Shown one piece after another: positions 16,301 to 23,500 of a stretch of 30,415 nt of DNA; position 1 is the first letter of the stretch; every line of letters starts with the position of its first letter. The notes beneath the pieces were generated by a model that did not search any database, was not told the origin of the DNA, and saw nothing but the letters and a program-made list of their open reading frames with translations. The DNA is from Firmicutes bacterium CAG:24053_14 (GTDB taxonomy: Bacteria > Bacillota > Clostridia > Oscillospirales > Oscillospiraceae), in NCBI GenBank assembly GCA_001916715.1, contig MNSZ01000060.1, positions 1 to 30,415 of the forward strand, read 5' to 3'. The position numbers and the translations under genes are program-made.

Positions 16301-17701
16301 ATGGCAACCAAAAAGAAAGAACTGATCCCCGAAGAAGAGATGGCTCTGGAGCAGCAGTCGCCTGAGGAAGGCGCTGCAGCAGATGCGATTTCCCAGACTG
16401 ACACCGAGGCTTCTCTGGATGAGGTATCCCGGGCTGAAGAGGAGGTGATCTTGCCTGAAACAGACTCCCCCTCCCAGACTGATTCTGAATCTGCGCTGGA
16501 GGAGGAATTCAGCGCAGAAGGGGCTCATGAAGCGCCTGAAAAATCCGAGTCCCCTCAGACTGATTCAGAAAACACCGATTCCGGTGCGGATCCGATCGAA
16601 GACGGCGTCGTGAGTCCCCAAGAAAGCCCTCCCTCCCAGACTGACTCTGAAACGTCGCCGGGCGAACCTGAAGAGGCTCCGCCGGCCCGTAAAACCAGGA
16701 AACCCAGAGCGAAGAAATCCGAGTCTGACGCAGAGCCGGAAAAACCGGCGGAAGCCGCAGCGGCCGAACGCGCGACACGCCGCAGGCGCACTGCTGCCAG
16801 ACCGAGTTCACCGGTGGTATCCATCGACGACCGGCTGGGCGTTGAGACCGATGCGGAAAAGGCCAGAAACGACCTGCTTGACCTGGTGGAATCCCTCAAG
16901 ACCAGACGGATATTGACCGGGACGATCCAGGGCGTGGAACGACCGGCCGACAACCCATCCCGTTCTCTCGCAGTCATTTACCATGGCGATATCAAGGTTA
17001 TTATTCCAGCAGAGGAGGCGGTGGAACCGCCCGATGATTTTCGAGGCCGCATGCCGGAAGATGTGCTGCACTATATGCTCACCAAGAGATTGGGCGCAGA
17101 GGTGGATTTCATCGTCAAGGGCATCGATGAGAAATCCGGTCTCGCAGTCGGCAGCCGTCTGGAGGCCATGGCCGCCAAGCGCCGTGAATACTACTTCGGT
17201 GTAGACCGGGATGGAAATAACTTGCTGTATGAGGGCGTCTGCGCCGAGGCACGTGTCGTGTCGGTCATCCGGGCGGGCATCTTTGTGGATCTGTTTGGTC
17301 TGGAGAACTATATCCCTCTGCGGGAGCTGAGCTATCAGCGGATGCTGGATGCCAGCGCCAGCTTCCAGCCTGGGCAAAGGATTCTGGTGAAGATCCTGAG
17401 CATTGACCGCAGCGACCGGAATCATATCAAGGTGAACGCCTCCATCAAGCAGGCCGGTGAAAACCCGTATGAAAAGGCGCTGCGCCGCTACACAGTGGGC
17501 AACCGGTATGTGGGAACGGTCAGCATGGTAGATATGAACGGTGTATTCGTTTCCCTCGACGGCGGCATTGATTGTCTTTGCAGCTATCCCAAGCGTGGCC
17601 GCCCGCCCAGAGGCTCTCGCGTAACGGTGAGGATTCTGGGCATCAACAACGAGTCCAACCGAATCTGGGGTGCGATCACCCATATCGCCACACCCAGGTA
17701 G
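16301..17701 (+). CDS. S1-domain RNA-binding-type protein with acidic repeat tail
   Basis: ATG 16301 follows CAGGAGGAA. The product is 466 residues. The N-terminal 140 residues are acidic and low in complexity, with four copies of a 27-residue unit starting with S/PQTD at residues 31, 58, 85 and 112. A basic stretch follows (about 134-170: RKTRKPRAKK, TRRRRTAARP). From residue 200 on there are OB/S1-like units; the clearest are about 308-383 (GVCAEARVVSVIRAGIFVDL) and 400-462 (VGTVSMVDMNGVFVSLDGGI). S1 domains bind single-stranded RNA or DNA. Before the IS inserted, this gene lay 18 bases behind VirD4, so it belongs to the transfer operon. A role in nucleic-acid handling during transfer, or in expression of ICE genes, is inference. 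Confidence 0.75.
   Translation: MATKKKELIPEEEMALEQQSPEEGAAADAISQTDTEASLDEVSRAEEEVILPETDSPSQTDSESALEEEFSAEGAHEAPEKSESPQTDSENTDSGADPIEDGVVSPQESPPSQTDSETSPGEPEEAPPARKTRKPRAKKSESDAEPEKPAEAAAAERATRRRRTAARPSSPVVSIDDRLGVETDAEKARNDLLDLVESLKTRRILTGTIQGVERPADNPSRSLAVIYHGDIKVIIPAEEAVEPPDDFRGRMPEDVLHYMLTKRLGAEVDFIVKGIDEKSGLAVGSRLEAMAAKRREYYFGVDRDGNNLLYEGVCAEARVVSVIRAGIFVDLFGLENYIPLRELSYQRMLDASASFQPGQRILVKILSIDRSDRNHIKVNASIKQAGENPYEKALRRYTVGNRYVGTVSMVDMNGVFVSLDGGIDCLCSYPKRGRPPRGSRVTVRILGINNESNRIWGAITHIATPR
16391..16714 (+). repeat. Four 81-bp (27-residue) tandem coding repeats
   Basis: The CAGAC core of each unit lies at exact 81-bp steps (16394, 16475, 16556, 16637). Each encodes QTD followed by S/T-E and then acidic residues. 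Outside the core the units have diverged strongly. The last one is partial and runs into the basic region. Confidence 0.75.
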
Positions 17702-17761
17702 CTTTGCAGGAAATTGACCGCATAATACCTGCGATATCTGCAAATACTATTCTCAAAATCG

Positions 17762-17810
17762 CTTTACAATCGTGCTTTATAATGATATAATCAAAAGCAC
17801 GATTGTAAAG
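17762..17810 (+). promoter_or_regulatory. abiE promoter inside a perfect 17-bp inverted repeat
   Basis: CTTTACAATCGTGCTTT (17762-17778) is exactly complementary to 17794-17810, with a 15-base centre. The -35 box TTTACA (17763-17768) lies in the left arm. The -10 box TATAAT (17786-17791) lies in the centre, 17 bases away. AbiEi antitoxins are known to repress their own promoters by binding inverted repeats, so this is the expected operator. Confidence 0.85.
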
Positions 17811-17827
17811 GGCGAGGATGGTGATGC

Positions 17828-18430
17828 ATGATGGACAGGATTTGGGAGCAGCTCATGAAAATAGCTGAGAGCAGCAACGGCTTTATCCGCACAGCACAGG
17901 TTGAGGAAGCGGGGCTTAGCCGGATGCATCTTGGTCAATATGTGAACGCCGGGAGGCTTGAGCGCATTGCAAAGGGTCTATATGTTCCAATCGACGGCGA
18001 AACCGACGAATATGCGCTCCTTCAGGCGCGCAGTTCCAAGGCGGTGTATTCCTATGGCACGGCGCTTTTCTTCTGGGGGCTGTCAGACCGGACGCCGCAT
18101 GTTCTGGATCTCACAGTACCGCAAGGTACGAACATGACCAAAATCAAGCGTGACAACCCTGATGTTCGGATCCATTATGTGATGCCGGAGATTTACGGGC
18201 TTGGCCTTGCGGCAACAAAGTCGCCCCAGGGCGGCACGATAAGTCTGTATGATAAGGAACGATGCATCTGTGATTTGATCCGGGCAAAGGCCCAGATGGA
18301 TTTGCAGCTGTATACCCAGGCACTCAAGGATTACTTCAAGAACCACACCAACAGCCGTAAGCTGCTGAAATACGGAAAGCAGCTCGGCATAGAAGAACAA
18401 ATAAGGACATACATGGAGGTGCTGATGTGA
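17828..18430 (+). CDS. abiEi: AbiEi-family antitoxin / transcriptional autorepressor
   Basis: The 200-residue product starts at ATG 17828 (ATG 17831 is an alternative). An N-terminal winged-helix domain (about 13-54: GFIRTAQVEEAGLSRMHLGQY, then the RIAKGLYVP wing) is followed by the AbiEi middle part (YSYGTALFFWGLSDRTP, TVPQG) and the C-terminal antitoxin part (ISLYDKERCICDLIR, then ALKDYF). Together with the downstream nucleotidyltransferase it forms an AbiE type IV toxin-antitoxin or abortive-infection pair. The antitoxin normally opposes the toxin without direct binding and represses the promoter. The inverted repeat immediately upstream fits this. Its stop overlaps the toxin start by 3 bases (GTGA), so the two are translationally coupled. 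Confidence 0.88.
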   Translation: MMDRIWEQLMKIAESSNGFIRTAQVEEAGLSRMHLGQYVNAGRLERIAKGLYVPIDGETDEYALLQARSSKAVYSYGTALFFWGLSDRTPHVLDLTVPQGTNMTKIKRDNPDVRIHYVMPEIYGLGLAATKSPQGGTISLYDKERCICDLIRAKAQMDLQLYTQALKDYFKNHTNSRKLLKYGKQLGIEEQIRTYMEVLM

Positions 18431-19264
18431 AGACGCCGGAACAGGTAAAGGGCGCTATACGAAATTATGCTGCAAAGAACAATCTTCGTGCACAGGAAGT
18501 TCTGCAGATGTTTTTGTTTGAGCGCATTTTGGAGCGGCTTGCTGAATCGCAATATAACTCAAACTTCATTCTCAAGGGAGGGCTTTTGATTTCGTCCATG
18601 ATTGGCGTACCGAGCCGGACCACGATGGATATGGACACGACTGTACGTGGCATCCAGATGGAAGAAAAAAATCGTGGCTATCATCAAGGAAATCATGGAA
18701 ACACCGCTTGATGACGGCGTTGCGTTCCAGTTTCAGAAAATCGAGCCGATCCGTGAGGACGATGCGTATAACAACTTTCGTATCACCGTAAATGTGAAAT
18801 ATGGGAAAATCAACAGCCCCATGAAAATTGACATTACGACAGGAGATACAATCACGCCGGCAGCAATCCGATACGACTATCCGCTGATTTTCGAGGATAA
18901 GAGCTTGTCTATCATGGCCTACACTCTGGAGACAGTCATGGCGGAAAAGTATGAAACCATCATCCGGCGCAATATTGGCGACACCAGAGCAAGAGATTTT
19001 TACGACCTGCACACGCTGTACCGAGAACGAAAAAGCAGCATCCGCATTGATGTGCTCCGGCAGGCGGCGGAACATACGGCAAGCAAGCGAGGCTCGCTTG
19101 AAGAACTGAAAGATTGGTGCGAAATTCTCAGCGATATGCGTGAAGAGCCGCAGCTTTATACACTATGGCGCAACTACGCTGCTGAAAACGCCTATGCAAA
19201 AGAGCTGCAATTTCACGATGTGTTGGACACAGTAGAAATCATTTCGAAAGAACTGGGTTTGTGA
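18427..19264 (+). pseudogene. abiEii: AbiEii-family nucleotidyltransferase toxin, frameshifted
   Basis: Translation starts at GTG 18427 behind GGAGGT. The first frame carries the nucleotidyltransferase motif region (LKGGLLISSMIGVPSRTTMD, then MDTTVRG) and runs out at 18711 with unrelated residues. The rest of the protein lies in the next frame to 19264: IVAIIKEIMETPLDD, KIDITTGD, and ETVMAEKYETI followed by RDFYDLHTLY. The junction is a run of seven A (18665-18671); six A would give one continuous protein of 278 residues with all AbiEii motifs. The extra base may be a real inactivation, a sequencing error or a slippage switch. The required shift is +1 (or -2), so classic -1 programmed shifting does not explain it. 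A toxin lost while the antitoxin remains would be harmless to the cell. Confidence 0.85.
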
Positions 19265-19283
19265 AGAACAAAAATACTGTTTC

Positions 19284-19319
19284 AGACAGGGTGCGGCGTC
19301 AGCTGCATCCTGTCTTTTT
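19284..19319 (+). terminator. Intrinsic terminator after abiE
   Basis: AGACAGGGTGC (19284-19294) pairs with GCATCCTGTCT (19304-19314) with one G-T pair, and is followed by a short T run to 19319. It ends the abiE transcript. The next gene's ribosome binding site starts two bases later. Confidence 0.8.
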
Positions 19320-19334
19320 GAAAGGAGAACCACT

Positions 19335-19748
19335 TTGAATTGCTATAACCTGAGCAAGGAGGAGCAGGCTCGTAGAAAGAGAATTGCAGAGCGTGCGCGG
19401 AAGATGATTCTGGCGCAGTTGCCGGTGGAAGATCAGGATGAAACGTCCCTGACCTTGGGATACCGGGATTACTACATGCAGGTATCCTTTTCTCCACTGC
19501 ACCCTCTTATTGTGATCTGCCTGGCAAAAGCCATTGATCAGCCGGACGGCATGAAAAAACGCAGACTCATGAACGAGCTGAACCTGCACAGCGTCCTTGG
19601 AAGCCATGCCATCAACGAGGACGTCGGCTGCTATTCCTACCGAGCCACCCATTGGCTGGACACAGAGCTGACAAAAGAACGGTTTTACGAAATCCTCGAC
19701 CGCTGCGTGGAGGAAGCCACCCGCGGGTATCTGCGCCTGGCAGGCTGA
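19335..19748 (+). CDS. YbjN-like small protein
   Basis: TTG 19335 is the likely start, since AAAGGAG (19321-19327) is correctly placed and no ATG lies near. The 137-residue product has a charged N-terminal helix and then alternating strands and helices. The end (SYRATHWLDTELTKERFYEI, then LDRCVEEATRGY) resembles the YbjN / type III chaperone-like fold, in which a strand pair is followed by a long C-terminal helix. No catalytic residues or membrane spans are seen. YbjN-like proteins are often chaperone-like or regulatory; here the role is unknown. It sits between a terminator and a lipoprotein gene and may be transcribed with the latter. Confidence 0.6.
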   Translation: MNCYNLSKEEQARRKRIAERARKMILAQLPVEDQDETSLTLGYRDYYMQVSFSPLHPLIVICLAKAIDQPDGMKKRRLMNELNLHSVLGSHAINEDVGCYSYRATHWLDTELTKERFYEILDRCVEEATRGYLRLAG

Positions 19749-19818
19749 CGGCGGAATTGTAAATCTCAAGACTCATCCGTGTAATTTGGTGAAAACCATA
19801 TGAAGGAGGAACTGAGTC

Positions 19819-20505
19819 ATGAGACGAATGATACTGTTAAGCCTGGCATGCATGATGGCGCTGCTCTGCGCCTGCGCTTCCCCAGACCCATCCGAGAGCC
19901 CTGAAAATAGCGAGATGTGGACCCACGAGGAGAATTCAATCACGCAAACATCCCCGCCACCCCAGACCGATTCTGAACCGACGCCATCGGAGCAATTGCC
20001 TCCGGAGGAGATCCATGAAGAAACGGTTCAAGAGAAGGATGCGCCCGTTTCCTCCATACCCACTGGGGAAAATGGCGATAAAAATCAAAGTGAGCCGCCG
20101 GCGGATACTTCGAGTAAGCCGTCCAAGCCGCTGGCCACAGATCCAACAGAGCCGGTCTCACAGCCGCAGACTTCCCAGCCAGCTATCCAGACCCCCGACC
20201 CACCTGCCGAGACTACTGCTCCAGAACCGGAACCTACCCCTGAGCCTGACCCGGAACCAGCTTTTGATGTTGATTACTGGGTATCTTTCGCTATATCCTA
20301 TGGCCAGAGCATCGGGCTCACCTATGATTCCACAGCCACAGATTGCTGGGATAATCCCATCATCGCCAGTGCGCAGTCCATCTATCTGGAGCGGGACATC
20401 AAATCAAGACTGGATCTATACGCAGCAGACGGCATGACATATTTTTGCGCTTGGGCACAGCTTCGAGCAGATGGCAGATATGACATCTATATCGGGTACG
20501 CCTGA
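19819..20505 (+). CDS. Surface lipoprotein with Pro-rich stalk
   Basis: ATG 19819 follows GAAGGAGGA. The 228-residue product begins with a lipoprotein signal: a basic start, a hydrophobic core and a LCAC lipobox with the lipidated Cys at residue 19. Residues 20-150 are low in complexity, rich in Pro, Glu, Thr and Ser, with PPPQTDSEPTPS and a run of PEPEPTPEPDPEP. This is a typical wall-spanning stalk. The C-terminal 75 residues form a small folded domain (FDVDYWVSFAISYGQSIG to RYDIYIGYA), which I do not recognise. It would sit on the outer face of the membrane and display the small domain. The QTDSE element recurs in the S1-domain protein of the same element. A strong terminator follows. Confidence 0.75.
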   Translation: MRRMILLSLACMMALLCACASPDPSESPENSEMWTHEENSITQTSPPPQTDSEPTPSEQLPPEEIHEETVQEKDAPVSSIPTGENGDKNQSEPPADTSSKPSKPLATDPTEPVSQPQTSQPAIQTPDPPAETTAPEPEPTPEPDPEPAFDVDYWVSFAISYGQSIGLTYDSTATDCWDNPIIASAQSIYLERDIKSRLDLYAADGMTYFCAWAQLRADGRYDIYIGYA

Positions 20506-20528
20506 GCCACTAATTCAGCGCAGAGGAA

Positions 20529-20557
20529 AGCACATCGGAAACGGTGTGCTTTTTTTC
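20529..20557 (+). terminator. Strong intrinsic terminator (GAAA loop)
   Basis: AGCACATCG (20529-20537) and CGGTGTGCT (20542-20550) form a 9-bp stem with one wobble pair around a GAAA tetraloop. Seven T follow. Confidence 0.9.
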
Positions 20558-20581
20558 TGCCCAAAATCAGGAGGTAACTTT

Positions 20582-23500
20582 ATGAAACACAAGGCATTGA
20601 AAAGAGGATTCTCGGCTTTTCTGGCACTGCTCATGTGCCTGACCACGCTGACGTCCCTGACCACGACTGTGTTTGCCGCCGCAACGGTGGACGCCTATAT
20701 GGTGGACTTCCCCCGTGACGGCGACAGCAATTATTCGGGGACAACCTGGGGACATCCGGCCACAGAGCTTATGAGCGGCTGGAGCTACATGTCCCATAAT
20801 TACACGACGATCCACTCCATCGGAACCTATAACGGCCAGGTCGCCTACTGCATTGAGCCCGGTATCGGACAATACTCCGGCGATACGCTCACAAGCAGGG
20901 ATGAGAACTATTGGGAGAACTACCCCGCCAGCAACAATGTGACCATCTCTCCGGATACCGTCAAGGTACTGCTGGGGCGCATCATGCAGTATGGGTATCA
21001 GGGCAACATCTCTACTTCCTGGCGAAGCCAGAATGCGTCTGATGCGGCGAACATGAGCCATGCGATTGCCACGCAGCTGCTGGTGTGGGAGACTGTTGTA
21101 GGTGAGAGAGACGCATCTTTCAACAAGGTGAATCCCGACGCCTATGGCAAAGGCGCAGTCTGGAGCTATATCGGCGACTCGCACCCGCTGCGCAGCCAGA
21201 TCATGTCCTATTACAATTCCATGGTCACGAGCGTACAGAATCACGCCAGCATCCCCAGCTTCTGTGCACGCAGCTATGGCAGCGCCAGCTCCTATGAGCT
21301 GGAGTGGAACGGCACGAACTACAGCGTTACCCTGACCGACACCAACGATGTGCTGTCCGGCTTCTCCTTCAGTTCGTCTGAACCGGGCGTAAGTTTCTCT
21401 AAGAGCGGCAACCGGCTGACCATCACTGCCGACACCGCAGTAGTCGGCGACATCCGTGTGACCGCCAGCAAAACGGCCGGCATCCGCACCGGCGTCATCA
21501 CCTGGACGGACGGCAATCAGGGCGGCGGCATTCAGGATGTCATTACCTACGGCGAGAATGTGTCTGACCCGGTCAGCGCCTATCTGCGTCTGGAGATGGA
21601 AGCTGTAGGCACCATGCACCTGGTCAAAACCAGCGAGGATGGTGTGGTGTCCGGCATTCCCTTTACCATTACCGGCAACGGTATCACCCGAAATGTGGTC
21701 ACCGGCGCCGGCGGCACGATCGATATCAGCGACCTCATTGCGGGCACCTATACCGTAACTGAGGGCAACATCGACCGCTACACGCCTCAGTCCTCTCAGC
21801 AGGTGACGATTGTCGGCGGCCAGACCTCCACCGTGACCTTCAGCAACGTACTCAAGCGAGGCTCTCTGGAGGTTGTCAAAAGCTCGGAGGACAATTTCGT
21901 AGAGGGTGCAAAATTTCATCTTTATGGGACGTCTCTCTCGGGTTTGCCCGTGGATGGGTATGCCGTCACCGACGCCAGTGGTGTGGCGCACTTTAACAAT
22001 GTCCTCATCAGCGGCAGCACGCCGTACACCATTGAAGAGGTGGATACGGCTATCCGCTATGTCATCCCCGACTCCCAGACTGTCTCCATCCAGTGGAACG
22101 AGGTGGCGGAGCGCAGCTTCGTGAATATCCTCAAGAAATTTACCGTCACCGTTACCAAGACCGACGCCGAGACCGGAGAGCCCCAGGGCGACGCCACACT
22201 GGCCGGTGCCCAATATGGCATTTATAAAGGCGGCGACCTGGTGGACGTTTATTACACCGACGCCAACGGCCAGTTTACCAGTAAGGAATATATCTGTGAT
22301 ACCGACTGGACGGTGCGTGAGATCGAGCCCTCGGAGGGGTATCTTCTCGATACCACGGTTCACAGAGTTGGTGCTGACCCCGCACTCTACACCATTGAAC
22401 ACAATACCACCTCCAACGCTGTAACCGAAGAGATCATTAAAGGCAATATCCGGCTCATCAAGCATATCGACGCAGAGGATGAGGATGTGGAAATCATCGA
22501 ACAGCCGGAAGAGTCTCCTGAGCCTGTTGTTGAGGCGGCCACGCCAAACGAGCTGCCCGCCGATTCGGCCGAGACTCAGCAGGGGGAAGATGCGTCAATC
22601 ACTCCAGTCGAAAGCGCTGCAGCAGAAGAACAGGTGGACCTGCTCCAGACCGGTTTGGAAGAAGACGCTGCAGATCCGGCGCCTGAGGAGGATGAAATCA
22701 TCGAAGCTCCTGAGACCGACACGCAATCTGCGGAAAACCTGGAACCGACGCCAGTGGACCCTGACAATATCGAGGCCTCCGGAAACGAGGGGCTGATCGA
22801 GCAGCCCGAGGAGGGCGCTCGGTTCCAGATCTATCTGGCCAGCGCAGGCAGCTATGACGCCGCTAAGGAGAGCGAGCGCGATCTGCTCACGACCGATGCC
22901 GACGGCATCGCCATCTCTAAGGATCTGCCTTATGGTCGTTACACCGTCCATCAGATCGAGGGCATGGACGGGCAGGCGTTTATCCCTGATTTCACAGTAT
23001 TCATCAGCTCGGATGGACAGACCTACTCCTACATCCTGAACAATCTGACCATCAGCAGCTTCATCCGGGTCGAAAAGCACGATGCGGAAACCGGGCAGAT
23101 CATCCCGGCGGCCGGTGTGGGATTCCAGATCCGCGACCTGTCCACCGGCGAGCTGATCTCCCAAACCGTATATTACCCGACCCCTGTCACCATCACCACC
23201 TTCTTCACGGCGGACGACGGCTCGCTGATGCTCCCTTATGAGCTTCCTTACGGCCGCTATGAGCTGATCGAGGTGGAAACCTGCTACGGTTATGTGCTGG
23301 ATTCGGAGCCAGTGCCCTTCACAGTAGACGGCACTTCCGATGTGGTCACGGTGACCAAGCACAACATGCCGCAAAAGGGGCTTATCCACATCAGCAAGAC
23401 CGGCGAGGTTTTCAGCAGCGTTGCGCATGAGAGCGAACTGTACCAGCCGGTCTATGAAGCTGCCGGGCTGGAGGGCGCAACCTATTCCATCGTCGCCCTG

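Noticed and set aside
16391..16714. CRISPR-like or non-coding tandem repeat
   Set aside because: The 81-bp units are in frame within a coding region and too divergent for CRISPR repeats; no CRISPR array was seen anywhere in the window.
18664..18672. Programmed -1 frameshift at the A7 run of AbiEii
   Set aside because: The downstream half lies in the +1 (or -2) frame, which a -1 slip cannot reach.
20567..22465. Very long minus-strand open frame (632 codons)
   Set aside because: It lies opposite the adhesin and results from its codon bias; the protein looks like repetitive shadow sequence.
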